64,000 nucleotides of DNA, taken from assembly GCA_963768075.1 (NCBI GenBank), contig CAVYHD010000007.1, forward strand, positions 152,847-216,846, read 5' to 3'. The translations under genes and the position numbers were made by a program. Below, one piece after another: positions 29,958 to 38,896 of this stretch (positions are counted from its first letter, which is position 1; the number at the start of each line of letters is the position of its first letter). Source of the DNA: QHXW01 sp963768075 (GTDB taxonomy: Bacteria > Acidobacteriota > Terriglobia > Bryobacterales > Bryobacteraceae). Below the pieces are notes generated by a model. The model saw only the letters and a list, made by a program, of their open reading frames with translations. It ran no database searches and was not told the origin of the DNA.

Positions 29958-30548
29958 CTAGCGCGAACTGCTGACCCCGGCAGCCGACTTGCTCGCCGCC
30001 GCGAATGCCTTGAGAACTCGCTGCCGGGCCCGGAACAACCGAACCTTCAGGGCGTTTTCTTTTACATGATAGATCGCCCCCAGCTCCTTTAGGGAGAGAC
30101 CCTCCACTTCCTTCAGCGTCAGCAGCACACGGTCCTCTTCGGAAACCCGACCCAGCAGGGCGGCCACAGCTTCCCGAATGCGCTTCTTCTGCCCTTCATC
30201 CCGATCTACCTTCTCGCCGGCCACGGCATCGGCCAGCACCACCTGCTGCTCGGAGAGGTCGGCCATCCGCGACTCAAGCCGCCGCCGGCGCTTCCGCAAA
30301 TAATCATACGCCGCATTGGCCGTCAAGCGATATAGCCAGGGCTCAAAAACCTCGGCCGAGCGGAGCTGATCGAGAGAGTAATAGAGGCGGAGAAAAACCT
30401 CCTGACCCACATCCTCGACGTCTTCCGGCCGCCCGATGAGCCGGGCGATGGTACCCAGAATCCGCTTGCGGTAGGCCGCCACCAGCTCATTAAAGGCCGG
30501 CCCATCGCCCTCTCGCGCGCGTCGAATCAGCTCGTAGTCAACCAGCAT
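29958..30548 (-). CDS. ECF-family RNA polymerase sigma factor
   Basis: A 196-residue sigma factor. The start at 30548 (MLVDYELIRRAREGDGPAF) matches family N-termini; an upstream ATG at 30629 adds a non-conserved tail. Region 2 contains FNELVAAYRKRILGTIA and DVGQEVFLRLYYSL, and region 4 contains TLKEVEGLSLKELGAIYHV. It heads a three-gene operon with an anti-sigma factor and a Spy-like periplasmic protein and probably controls an envelope stress response. Confidence 0.88.
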   Translation of the reverse strand: MLVDYELIRRAREGDGPAFNELVAAYRKRILGTIARLIGRPEDVEDVGQEVFLRLYYSLDQLRSAEVFEPWLYRLTANAAYDYLRKRRRRLESRMADLSEQQVVLADAVAGEKVDRDEGQKKRIREAVAALLGRVSEEDRVLLTLKEVEGLSLKELGAIYHVKENALKVRLFRARQRVLKAFAAASKSAAGVSSSR

Positions 30549-30646
30549 GCCGAAGTTACGGAACCGGCATGGAAGCCCCATCGGAGGCTTCGCAAATTTA
30601 GGCGTACCGGTAAGTCTCCAGGTTACCAAGCCGGCCCGGGAAAAGC

Positions 30647-31165
30647 CTATTTTCCAGAAGATACAGCGGTTCCGGGCGGGTGAACGGCGTAGAGGACGAC
30701 GTCCATGCCTTTATACTGCATATCCCGCTCGTAGCGCATGCCCAGCTTATCCATGACCCGCAGGGACGCACGGTTAGCCGCCTGGGCGATGGCCACGATT
30801 CGCCCGAGACCCACGCGCTCGAAACCATCCCGCAATGCCGCGCGCGCGGCTTCCGTCGCCAGACCGCGGCCCCAGTGCGACTGCGCGAGCCACCATCCGA
30901 TCTCTATCTCGGCGGTGTTGCTGAGCGGCTGCAGACCACAGAAGCCGATCATCCGGCCCGCACCTGGCTCCAGCAGCTTCCACAGACAGTAGCTTCGTTC
31001 GCGCAGACAACGCATCTGGCGCTGGACGAATTCCTGAATGCGCTCGTCGGGCCAGGGCTGGCCTTCACTGATGTAGCAGACTACCTCGGGATTGGTAGCG
31101 AGGGGCTTGAGGGCGAGCCAATCGGACTCGGCCCAAGGGGCGAAAAGAAGGCGTTCGGTCTCCAT
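30647..31165 (-). CDS. GNAT-family acetyltransferase (RimJ-like)
   Basis: An intact 172-residue N-acetyltransferase. I took the ATG at 31165 (METERLLFAPWAESDWLAL), the usual start of the RimJ/RimL subgroup; the frame upstream is in the shadow of nuoI. The acetyl-CoA loop region reads SHWGRGLATEAARAAL, and the C-terminal part has NRASLRVMDKLGM. It acetylates an amine on a small molecule or a protein N-terminus; the substrate is unknown. Confidence 0.82.
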   Translation of the reverse strand: METERLLFAPWAESDWLALKPLATNPEVVCYISEGQPWPDERIQEFVQRQMRCLRERSYCLWKLLEPGAGRMIGFCGLQPLSNTAEIEIGWWLAQSHWGRGLATEAARAALRDGFERVGLGRIVAIAQAANRASLRVMDKLGMRYERDMQYKGMDVVLYAVHPPGTAVSSGK

Positions 31166-31223
31166 GGTCAAGGGCGGCGAACTCAAGTTCGCCGCGGCAC
31201 GCTGAAGCGTGCGCCACACGAAA

Positions 31224-31727
31224 TTAGTGCGCGGCCACTTCTTCGGCTTCTCGATCGATGACGCCCGGGCTGACGCGATGGAGCGGGACCAGCATATCTT
31301 CCTTGCGTTTGATGAGCGTCGAAGTATTATAACTGGCGACTTCGAAGCCGTGGCCGTGGGTGATGGCGTCGGTAGGGCAGGCCTCGACGCAATAACCGCA
31401 GAAGATGCAGCGATTGTAGTCGATGTTGTAGACCTTGGCATAGCGTTCGCCACCCGAGATGCGGACGGTCGCGGTGTTCTCCGCTGCCTCTATATAGATA
31501 CAATTAGACGGGCAGGCGGCTGCGCACAGAAAACAGGCCACGCATTTCTCCATGCCGTTCTCGTCGCGTTGAAGGACGTGGACGCCGCGGAAGCGCTGCT
31601 CTAATTTCGGCGGCTCGTCGGGATAATTCTCGGTGACCGTGGGAGACATCATCTCCTTGAAGGTCACGCCCATGCCCTTGGCAATCGCCGAAGCCGATTG
31701 AATCAGTTCCTCGAGAGGATTGGCCAT
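31224..31727 (-). CDS. nuoI: NADH-quinone oxidoreductase subunit I-like ferredoxin
   Basis: An intact 167-residue protein with two four-iron cluster motifs, CVACFLCAAACPSNC and CIFCGYCVEACPTDA, and the family region YNIDYNRCIFCGYC between. NuoI carries electrons through the peripheral arm of complex I. No other nuo gene is adjacent, so this is an orphan copy, as happens in split complex I loci. Confidence 0.88.
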   Translation of the reverse strand: MANPLEELIQSASAIAKGMGVTFKEMMSPTVTENYPDEPPKLEQRFRGVHVLQRDENGMEKCVACFLCAAACPSNCIYIEAAENTATVRISGGERYAKVYNIDYNRCIFCGYCVEACPTDAITHGHGFEVASYNTSTLIKRKEDMLVPLHRVSPGVIDREAEEVAAH

Positions 31728-31776
31728 CTGCTCTTATCTTATCGTGGCTCCCGACCGGAGCCTAGTTCCTGGAGCC

Positions 31777-32274
31777 TCAGCCGGACCTCATTTCCGGCAC
31801 CCGCTCACCGGGCTGGAACGGGTGGACGCCCAGTTTTTCACCGAGCGCCTCCAATTCCTTGCGATTGAAGCCGACGAGCGACCAGGAAATGCTTCCATCG
31901 CGCTCGATCAGGAACATGGAGGGCACGTGCGAGAGGCCGTAGGCGTTGCTGGCGGGGTAACCGAAGCGGGCGCTATCGAGCAGCGTAGGCATCGTGATGC
32001 CGAACTCCTGGTGAAATTCGCGGGTGGCCGGGGCATCGTCCTGCGAAACGGCGAAGAGGCGAACTCCGCGGTTCGCGCCGCGGTGGATGCGCTCGAGAAA
32101 TGGCAGCGTGTACTGGCACGTGGGACAGGAGACCTTGAAGAAGGCGAGGAAGACCGGCCCCGCTTCGAGCAGTTCGACCAAAGTCTTTTCGCTTCCGCCA
32201 GCCAGGTCCTCCAGGCGGAAATCAGGAGCGCGCTGCCCGGCGGTCAGCGTTTCGTTCTCCCGAGCGGAAGCCAT
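31777..32274 (-). CDS. Thioredoxin-fold redoxin (TlpA/AhpC-TSA group)
   Basis: About 165 residues from the ATG at 32274 (MASARENETL); an earlier ATG at 32328 would add 18 residues. The thioredoxin fold begins GQRAPDFRLEDLAGG. The CXXC site is CPTC in FFKVSCPTCQYTLPF, and a cis-Pro region is HVPSMFLIERDG. It probably reduces peroxides or disulfides. There is no signal peptide, so it should be cytosolic. The STAS gene is immediately upstream. Confidence 0.78.
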   Translation of the reverse strand: MASARENETLTAGQRAPDFRLEDLAGGSEKTLVELLEAGPVFLAFFKVSCPTCQYTLPFLERIHRGANRGVRLFAVSQDDAPATREFHQEFGITMPTLLDSARFGYPASNAYGLSHVPSMFLIERDGSISWSLVGFNRKELEALGEKLGVHPFQPGERVPEMRSG

Positions 32275-32328
32275 AAATTTAGTGTAAACGGCGGAAGCGG
32301 CTTCGAGCAAAGCGCGCGCAGGGTTCAA

Positions 32329-32733
32329 CTATTCGTCCTTATGCTGCTGGACGAAGCTTAGAATATCGAAGCGCTTGAGTTCGCGGTCGGGGAAAAAGCT
32401 GTTGATGGCATTCTGCTCGTCGTCGAAAACCTCGAAGATGGTGGTGAGCTTGGTCATAATCAGCAGCTCGATGCCGCGCCGGCTCAGGTTGAGCAGCTTG
32501 ACCTTCCCGCCGGCCTTTTGCAGGGAGGTATAACTCATGACCAGCGCACCGAGGCCGGTGCTATCGATGTAGTCGACACCCTTCAGGTTGAGGATGACGC
32601 TGCGCTGTCCGGAGCCAAACAACTTCTGCATGCGTTCGCGAAAGGTGCCGACTTCTGCGCCCACGGTGAGGCGACCGTTCATATCGACGACGACGATGCC
32701 TTCGCGCTCTGTTTGCTGGATCTCAAGGCTCAT
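32329..32733 (-). CDS. STAS-domain anti-sigma factor antagonist
   Basis: A 134-residue SpoIIAA-like protein. The phosphorylatable serine is in DYIDSTGLGALVM, the classical antagonist motif. Such proteins free a sigma factor or other target by sequestering an anti-sigma kinase when unphosphorylated. No kinase gene is adjacent. It is followed without a gap by the redoxin gene. Confidence 0.85.
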   Translation of the reverse strand: MSLEIQQTEREGIVVVDMNGRLTVGAEVGTFRERMQKLFGSGQRSVILNLKGVDYIDSTGLGALVMSYTSLQKAGGKVKLLNLSRRGIELLIMTKLTTIFEVFDDEQNAINSFFPDRELKRFDILSFVQQHKDE

Positions 32734-32757
32734 GGACGCACCCGGTAGCGGAAGCTG

Positions 32758-33105
32758 CTAAATCGCCATTTTGACGCCGATCTGCGCTTCGACGTTCTCA
32801 ATCGGCACCATTTCGATGGCATCCCAGGGACAGCCGTCGAGGAAGGCGCCGTCGGGGCCTTTGCTGGTGCATTTTTTGCAGCCGATGCAGAGAAAAGGAT
32901 CTACCTCAATTCGCCCGAAAGGCCGGTGGTCTTCGTCCGGAACCCAGTACATGCAATCGGCCACCGGACAATAGGGCACGCAAGCCGGCGAGCCGGCGCA
33001 ACCGGTGCAGCACTCGGTGATGATGGCCAATTCCTTGGGGCGCTTTTTGCGCGGGGTAGCAATGCCCTCGGACTTCGGATCCATCTTCACGACTTCGGCG
33101 AGCAT
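32758..33105 (-). CDS. Ferredoxin-like 4Fe-4S protein
   Basis: About 115 residues (ATG at 33105; a second at 33084 is possible). It has many cysteines: ECCTGCAGSPACVPYCPVAD and CIGCKKCTSKGPDGAFLDGC, with a CPWDAIEMV ending, consistent with two iron-sulfur clusters like those of dicluster ferredoxins. It should carry electrons in the cytosol. The longer frame upstream is not coding-like. It starts the minus-strand redox cluster with STAS, redoxin and NuoI. Confidence 0.8.
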   Translation of the reverse strand: MLAEVVKMDPKSEGIATPRKKRPKELAIITECCTGCAGSPACVPYCPVADCMYWVPDEDHRPFGRIEVDPFLCIGCKKCTSKGPDGAFLDGCPWDAIEMVPIENVEAQIGVKMAI

Positions 33106-33215
33106 GCCCGGATTATGACATAAAGGGTGGGGGGTGCGCCAACGGGTGGGTGATGTATTCTCAAAGAACAAAGGACCACTTCCGATGGCGCATTTGGCGA
33201 CTAATCCCGGTAGCA

Positions 33216-34361
33216 ATGGCTGAAAAGGGCGTCCGGCCGGCGGTTGTGCCCTGGTACATCTGGTGGTGTCTGGCGGCGGTGCTGTCGGGCGCGATTGGCG
33301 GGGAATGGGACATCTCCTGGCACAAAAGTATCGGACGCGACAGCTTTTGGACGCCGGCGCACGTGCTGATTTATCTGAACGGCGTGCTGGCGGGGGTCGC
33401 GTGCGGGTACTTGATCCTCCGGACGACTGCCCGGAAGAGTTCCCAGCTCGCCGGCGCGGCCATCTCGATGTGGGGATTTCGGGGACCGCTGGGCGCATTT
33501 GTCTGCGCGTGGGGCGGCGTGGCGATGATCACTTCGGCGCCGTTCGACGACTGGTGGCACGGGGCGTACGGGCTGGACGTGAAGATCCTGAGCCCGCCGC
33601 ACATGCTGCTGGCGCTCGGGATGCTGGCGATCCGGTTCGGTACGGTGCTGTTGATCCTGGCGGAGATGAACCGCGCGGGGGAGGGTGCGCGCGCGACGCT
33701 CGAGAAGGTTTTGTTTTTCGGGTTCCTGTTTCTGCTGGGCATGACGGCAGCCGTGTTCGAGGAGCTGACCAACCGGGTGTTCATGCACGGCGCGAAGTTT
33801 TATGTTGTGGTCGCGATGGCCGCGCCGATCTGGCTGGCGGCAGCGGCGCGAGTCTCGAAAAACCGTTGGGCGGCGACCATTGTGACGGGCCTGTACACGG
33901 CGGTGCACCTGGCCTTCCTCTGGGGGCTGCAACTGGTTCCAGCGGAGCCGAAGCTCGGGCCGGTTTATCAGAAGATCACGCATTTGATTCCACCGGACTT
34001 TCCGCTGCTGCTAATCGCCGGGGCGATCGCGTTCGATCTGGTGCGGCGGCGCACCGCGGAATGGAGCCGCGGGCCGCAGGCAATTTCTCTGGGAACGGCG
34101 TTTCTGGCTGCCTTCCTGGCGGCGCAGTGGCCGTTCGCGGATTTTCTGATGTCGCGATGGTCGCGCAACTGGATCTTCGCGACGAACCAGTATCCCTTCA
34201 TGATGCCGCCAACTCTGGCGCCCGTGAGGAATATTTTCGTAGCCACCGAACACACGCCAGGCGAGTTCTGGACGCGCATGGCGCTCGCGCTGGCCGTGAG
34301 CATGGTGATGACGCGCATCGGGCTGAGCTGGGGCGAATGGATGAGACGGGTGCGCAGGTAG
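33216..34361 (+). CDS. Multi-pass membrane protein of unknown function
   Basis: An intact protein of about 381 residues from the ATG at 33216 (MAEKGVRPAVVPWYIWWCLA); an upstream ATG at 33150 would add 22 residues. There are about ten hydrophobic segments. Early loop residues EWDISWHKSIGRDSFWTPAH contain conserved-looking His and Trp that recall haem or metal sites, but I recognise no family. The closing helix runs MALALAVSMVMTRIGLSWG. It is divergent from the ferredoxin. Confidence 0.55.
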   Translation: MAEKGVRPAVVPWYIWWCLAAVLSGAIGGEWDISWHKSIGRDSFWTPAHVLIYLNGVLAGVACGYLILRTTARKSSQLAGAAISMWGFRGPLGAFVCAWGGVAMITSAPFDDWWHGAYGLDVKILSPPHMLLALGMLAIRFGTVLLILAEMNRAGEGARATLEKVLFFGFLFLLGMTAAVFEELTNRVFMHGAKFYVVVAMAAPIWLAAAARVSKNRWAATIVTGLYTAVHLAFLWGLQLVPAEPKLGPVYQKITHLIPPDFPLLLIAGAIAFDLVRRRTAEWSRGPQAISLGTAFLAAFLAAQWPFADFLMSRWSRNWIFATNQYPFMMPPTLAPVRNIFVATEHTPGEFWTRMALALAVSMVMTRIGLSWGEWMRRVRR

Positions 34362-34365
34362 CGGA

Positions 34366-35559
34366 TCAGCAAAGAAGCCGATCCAAGGATTCGATGGCCC
34401 GCTGCAATACCTGAAGCGGCGGCTGCTCCTGCGCCGCTTTCACAATCTCGATCTTTCCATTTCCCCAGGGCCGCCAGCGAGAGAAGAAGCGAGGCGAAGG
34501 GAAACCCGCAAAGACACTGAGGAGCGGCACACCGCAGGCGGCTGCGACGTGCTGGCCTGCGGAATCGTAGCCGACGTACAAATCGCTGTGGGCGATGGCA
34601 GATGCAAACGAGGCGAATGAGCCGCGGCAAGTATGGAGGTGCTTGGACGGTGCGCCCGACTTCGCGATGGCGCGCTGCACTCTGGCGGCCTCCTCACCGC
34701 CCGCGCCCTCATCAATCAGGACGTAAGCATTGCGCGCGACGTGCGCCACAAGCTGCTCCTCGAAGGGATCGGCGATGCGTTTGGCGGGATTGTCGCCCAC
34801 GCCGAGACTCATCGCGACCAGCGGGCGTCCGGGGACTTGAATCGATTCAGCGGTCCGGGGCGCGACCCACGCCGCGGCACCGTCAATCCCGAAGGTTTGG
34901 CGAGCCCATCGCGCCGCCAGCAGTGGCAGGGGATCGGCGCTTTCCGCCTCGCACGCGCGGCTTTCAAAGAAGTAGTAGTTCTCTTCCGGACAGACGGGCA
35001 GAAGTCCAAGCTGGGTAAGGCGTGAATCGGAATCGATGACAATGGCGCCTGGGATCGAGAGCAGGCGCTTGAGATCCGGCCACAATGCAAGGCGATCGCG
35101 CACGCTGCCCGAACGGCGGTAGGAAGCGAGTGCGTGCTCAATGCGTGGGCGGCCGGCGAACAATTCCCATGATTTCTGACTACCCACGAGCACGATGCGC
35201 GCGCGTGGGAAACGCTCGCGGGCCGCGTCTAACAGAACGCTCGTGATGGCGGCATCGGCGCCGAGGGTTACTCGCGAAAGGACGAAGACGTGATCGACGC
35301 GGTCCGCATCTCCCTGAAACATGCGGGGCCACCGGACGCGGTCATAGCGAGCGCGCAACTCGGAAGCGCTAAGGTCGGGAATGGCGCTGGCGATCACTTC
35401 AGAAAACAGGTCGGCGTAAACATCGCAGAGGCGCGGCTCGAACAGGTCGGCCAGCCGCTCGACGACCACGCGAAAGAGCGCGTCGGAACAATCGGGCGTC
35501 GTGAGCTGGTCGAGAAGGTCGCCGGGCCAGCGCTCTCCCGCCAGGCAGCAGTCGAGCAA
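34366..35559 (-). CDS. Glycosyltransferase family 9-like protein
   Basis: Roughly 395 residues. No ATG fits; I place the start at a TTG (35559), just outside mtnP, though a CTG at 35571 is possible. The middle resembles heptosyltransferases: HVFVLSRVTLGADAAITSVL, a donor-site stretch LVAMSLGVGDNPAKRI and the late motif SDLYVGYDSAGQHVAAACG with the GYDSAGQHV loop equivalent to the GT9 D-S-G-x-x-H signature. Such enzymes add heptose or related sugars to lipopolysaccharide. The acceptor here is unknown. Confidence 0.68.
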   Translation of the reverse strand: MLDCCLAGERWPGDLLDQLTTPDCSDALFRVVVERLADLFEPRLCDVYADLFSEVIASAIPDLSASELRARYDRVRWPRMFQGDADRVDHVFVLSRVTLGADAAITSVLLDAARERFPRARIVLVGSQKSWELFAGRPRIEHALASYRRSGSVRDRLALWPDLKRLLSIPGAIVIDSDSRLTQLGLLPVCPEENYYFFESRACEAESADPLPLLAARWARQTFGIDGAAAWVAPRTAESIQVPGRPLVAMSLGVGDNPAKRIADPFEEQLVAHVARNAYVLIDEGAGGEEAARVQRAIAKSGAPSKHLHTCRGSFASFASAIAHSDLYVGYDSAGQHVAAACGVPLLSVFAGFPSPRFFSRWRPWGNGKIEIVKAAQEQPPLQVLQRAIESLDRLLC

Positions 35560-35575
35560 CTGCTCTGCCAGGCCG

Positions 35576-36439
35576 TTACAGGAAGTACTTGGCAATGATG
35601 AGGTCCAGTTTCTTGCGCGTGGCGTCGGGCACGAGTTGGCGGTCGGTGATGATGGCGTGCGCGAGCGCCGAGCCGCACTTGCAGGCGCGCTCAGCGGGCA
35701 TAGCCGCGACGGCCGCCCGCACCACCTTCGCGGCGTTCTCGGCATTCTTGTTCAAATTGGCGATGATGTCGGTCACGGTGACGGCGTCATGTTCGGCGTG
35801 CCAGCAATCGTAGTCGGTGACCATGGCGACGGTTACATAACAGATCTCGGCTTCGCGCGCGAGCTTGGCTTCCTGCAGGTTCGTCATGCCGATGACGTCC
35901 ATGCCCCAGCTTCGATACACGTTGGACTCGGCTTTGGTCGAAAACGCGGGGCCCTCCATGCAGAGGTATGTGCCGCCGCGCTTGGCGTTGACGCCAGTGG
36001 CGCGCGCGGCTTCGTGTACCACGCCGGCAAGCTGCGGGCAAACGGGATCGGCGAAGCTGATATGCGCCACCAGGCCTTCGCCGAAGAACGTGGAGATGCG
36101 GCCGCGCGTGCGGTCGAAGAACTGATCGGGAATGACGAAATCGAGCGGGCGATGCTCTTCTTTGAGCGAGCCGACCGCGCTGAGCGAAAGAATGCGCTCG
36201 ACGCCCAGCGCTTTCATGCCGTAAATGTTGGCGCGGAAATTCAGCTCGGAAGGCGAGATGCGATGCCCGCGGCCGTGGCGCGCGAGAAACGCCACGGACT
36301 TGCCGGCGAGTGTGCCGACGACGTAGTTATCCGACGGCGAGCCCCAGGGCGTGTCGATGGCGACCTCCCGCTGCGCTTCGAAGCCGGGCATGGAGTAAAG
36401 TCCGCTTCCGCCGATGATGCCGATTTGAGCCTGATGCAA
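35576..36439 (-). CDS. mtnP: S-methyl-5'-thioadenosine phosphorylase
   Basis: An intact 287-residue enzyme that splits methylthioadenosine into adenine and methylthioribose-1-phosphate in methionine salvage. Typical motifs are IGIIGGSGLY at the start, FLARHGRGHRISPSELNFRA, CMEGPAFSTKAES and GMTNLQEAKLAREAEICY. The final Asp region is VTDYDCWHAE. It overlaps nothing upstream; its end lies next to the GT9 start, so the two are probably cotranscribed. Confidence 0.93.
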   Translation of the reverse strand: MHQAQIGIIGGSGLYSMPGFEAQREVAIDTPWGSPSDNYVVGTLAGKSVAFLARHGRGHRISPSELNFRANIYGMKALGVERILSLSAVGSLKEEHRPLDFVIPDQFFDRTRGRISTFFGEGLVAHISFADPVCPQLAGVVHEAARATGVNAKRGGTYLCMEGPAFSTKAESNVYRSWGMDVIGMTNLQEAKLAREAEICYVTVAMVTDYDCWHAEHDAVTVTDIIANLNKNAENAAKVVRAAVAAMPAERACKCGSALAHAIITDRQLVPDATRKKLDLIIAKYFL

Positions 36440-36538
36440 ATTGAATCTCCGAAATGGACAAGAATGCTTATTTTACTTTGCGGGGCCCGGAAATGTCAGT
36501 CCCCGGGGCCGTTTGAGCGGCTGCGATGACAGACGCGG

Positions 36539-37705
36539 CTAATCTTCAATCAACTCCAGCAGCACGCCGCCGGTGGATGCCGGATGCACGAACACATAGC
36601 GATGTCCGCCGGCGCCGGTTTGCGGATCGTTGAGCAGGCGCGCGCCGGCCGCGCGGAGACGCTCGACGGCCGCGTTCAAATCCGGCACGCGCAGCGCCAC
36701 GTGATGCAGGCCCTCGCCGCGCTTGGCGAGAAACCGTCCGATTACTGAATCGGCTTCGGTGGGTTCGAGCAGCTCGATGCGCGGGCCGCCGGCGGGCAGC
36801 ATGGCGACATGCACTTTTTCGTGTGCCACGGTCTCGCGCAGCGCCACCTGCATCCCGAGCTGCCCTTCGTAGAATCCCAGTGCCGCCTCGATGGATTTGA
36901 CGGCGATGCCGAGATGATCGATGGAAAAGCCGGATTTGGGATTTGGAATTCGGGATTTGGCGCCGCGGTGCCGCGTTGCGTAGCTGACAATCAGTTCGAG
37001 CGAGCTATCAACACCGGAGGCCTCCGTCGCCACGGTCCGGAAGATCGGCGGAGCCCATCCATCCGCGCGCAGGCCTAAACTGAGCACGCCCTGGATCTCC
37101 TGTTCCACACGCTCCGCGCCCGGATGATCGGCTTTGTTGATGACGAAAATGTCGGCGATCTCCATGATGCCGGCCTTGATGGCCTGGACATCGTCGCCCA
37201 TGCCGGGGACGAGCACCAGCACCGTGACGTCCGCCAGACTCGCGACCTCGACTTCATCCTGCCCCACGCCGACGGTCTCGATCAGCACGAAGTCTTTCCC
37301 CGCGGCGTCGAGCAGCAGCGCAAGATCGGCCGTCGCGCGCGCGAGGCCGCCCGAGGCGCCGCGCGTGGCGAGCGAGCGAATGAAGACGCCCGGATCGCCG
37401 TGATGGCCTGCATGCGAATGCGATCGCCCAGAATGGCGCCGCCGGAAACGCGGCTGGTGGGATCGACGGCCAGAATTCCCACCGTTTTCCCGTCGCGGCG
37501 AATGGCGCGCGCCAGCGCATCCACCAGCGTGCTCTTCCCCGCCCCGGGCGGCCCGGTGATGCCGGCAACAATGGCGCGCCCGGTCGCGTGGCGCGAGCGA
37601 GCGCAGCAGGTCCGCCGATTCGGGCGCGCGGTTCTCGATGGCGGTCGCCGCGCGGGCGAGCGCGCGCACATCACCACCTGCGATCTGGGCGATCCAATCC
37701 TGCAT
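36539..37705 (-). CDS. Fusion of MeaB-type GTPase and methylmalonyl-CoA epimerase (two compensating frameshifts)
   Basis: Residues 1 to about 255 are the MeaB/ArgK GTPase that protects methylmalonyl-CoA mutase: MQDWIAQIAGGDVRALARA, and later LIETVGVGQDEVEVA and FVINKADHPGAE. The Walker A, GITGPPGAGKSTLVDALA, is in a neighbouring frame between slips near 37590 and 37400 that cancel. A short linker leads into a glyoxalase-fold epimerase, residues about 262-388 (FSIDHLGIAVKSIEAAL, GEGLHHVAL, VLLELIE), which racemises methylmalonyl-CoA. The fusion places two partners of the mutase pathway in one chain. It precedes an acyl-CoA dehydrogenase. Confidence 0.85.
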   Translation of the reverse strand: MQDWIAQIAGGDVRALARAATAIENRAPESADLLRSLAPRDRARHCCRHHRAARGGEEHAGGCAGARHSPRRENGGNSGRRSHQPRFRRRHSGRSHSHAGHHGDPGVFIRSLATRGASGGLARATADLALLLDAAGKDFVLIETVGVGQDEVEVASLADVTVLVLVPGMGDDVQAIKAGIMEIADIFVINKADHPGAERVEQEIQGVLSLGLRADGWAPPIFRTVATEASGVDSSLELIVSYATRHRGAKSRIPNPKSGFSIDHLGIAVKSIEAALGFYEGQLGMQVALRETVAHEKVHVAMLPAGGPRIELLEPTEADSVIGRFLAKRGEGLHHVALRVPDLNAAVERLRAAGARLLNDPQTGAGGHRYVFVHPASTGGVLLELIED

Positions 37706-38847
37706 CAGTCTTTCAACAATTGCCGCGCAATCACCAGGCGCTGGATTTCGCTGGTGCCTTCGCCGATAGTGCAGAGCTTGACGTCGCGATAAAACTTCTC
37801 GACCGGGTAGTCTTTGATGAACCCGTAGCCGCCGTGAATCTGCACAGCCTCATTCGCGATGCGCACCGCGGCTTCAGAGGCGAACAGCTTCGCCATGGCG
37901 GATTCGCGCGTCACGCGCCGGCCCTGGTCGAGCATCGACGCCGCCCGGTAAATCAGCAGACGCGAGGCGTCGATCTCCGTCGCCATGTCTACGAGCTTGT
38001 GCTGGATGGCCTGGAACTCGGAAATCGGCCGGCTGAATTGTTTTCGCAGTTTCGAATATTTCAGTGCGGCGTCGTAGGCGCCCTGCGCCATGCCGACCGC
38101 GAGCGCCGCGATCGAAATCCGGCCGCCATCGAGAATCTTCAGGCTGTCGACAAAACCCTCGCCCTGCTTGCCGAGCAGTTGCGTGGCGGGCAGCCGGCAA
38201 TTGTCGAAGATCACTTCGCCGGTGGCGCTGGCGCGCAGGCCGAGCTTGTTTTCTTTCTTGCCGGTGCGAAATCCCGGCGTGTCCTTTTCAATGATGAAAG
38301 CTGAGATGCCGTGCTGCGCCGCGGCGCGATTCGTGACCGCCATAGCCACGCAAACATCGGCGTAGTGCGCGTTGGTGGTGAATGTCTTCGCGCCGTTGAG
38401 CACCCAGCACTCGCCGTGATGGACCGCAGCGGTGCGCGTACCCGCGGCGTCCGACCCGGCTTCGGGCTCGGTAAGCGACCAGCAGCCGATCCATTCGCCC
38501 GTCGTGAGCTTACTGAGATAGCGGCGTCGTTGTTCTTCGGTTCCCGCTTTATAAATATGATTACTGCACAGCGACGTATGCGCCGCGACAATGATCCCCA
38601 CCGAACCATCCACGCGCGAAAGCTCCTCGATGATGATGGAGTACTCGATGTAGCCCAGCCCCGCGCCGCCATACTCTTCCGGGAAAATCGAGCCCAAATA
38701 GCCCAGCCGCCCCAGTTTCTTGATCACTTCGAGCGGGAAAATCTGCTCTTCGTCCCATTCCATGACGTGCGGCAGGATCTCGGCTTCCGCAAATTCGCGC
38801 ACCGATTTGCGAAGGTGAATTTGCTCCGGCGTGTAGTCGAAATCCAC
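37705..38847 (-). CDS. Acyl-CoA dehydrogenase
   Basis: An intact 380-residue flavoenzyme of fatty or branched-chain acid oxidation. It starts MDFDYTPEQIHLRKSVREF. FAD and substrate regions include CWSLTEPEAGSDAAGTRT and TFTTNAHYADVCVAMAV, and the catalytic Glu is in CTIGEGTSEIQRL. The stop abuts the start of the MeaB-epimerase fusion, so both belong to one operon, which fits propionate or branched-chain amino acid breakdown. Confidence 0.93.
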   Translation of the reverse strand: MDFDYTPEQIHLRKSVREFAEAEILPHVMEWDEEQIFPLEVIKKLGRLGYLGSIFPEEYGGAGLGYIEYSIIIEELSRVDGSVGIIVAAHTSLCSNHIYKAGTEEQRRRYLSKLTTGEWIGCWSLTEPEAGSDAAGTRTAAVHHGECWVLNGAKTFTTNAHYADVCVAMAVTNRAAAQHGISAFIIEKDTPGFRTGKKENKLGLRASATGEVIFDNCRLPATQLLGKQGEGFVDSLKILDGGRISIAALAVGMAQGAYDAALKYSKLRKQFSRPISEFQAIQHKLVDMATEIDASRLLIYRAASMLDQGRRVTRESAMAKLFASEAAVRIANEAVQIHGGYGFIKDYPVEKFYRDVKLCTIGEGTSEIQRLVIARQLLKD

Positions 38848-38896
38848 AGGTTTTCAGCGACTCATCTAGTATCGTATAGGATACGGGCTGATCGCG

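Noticed and set aside
33263..34414. Second plus-strand frame of 383 codons
   Set aside because: It is out of frame with the hydrophobic membrane protein gene at the same place and reads as low-complexity Gly/Arg/Ala.
35501..36529. Long plus-strand frame of 342 codons
   Set aside because: It lies wholly over the intact mtnP gene and the GT9 start on the other strand and has no family motif.
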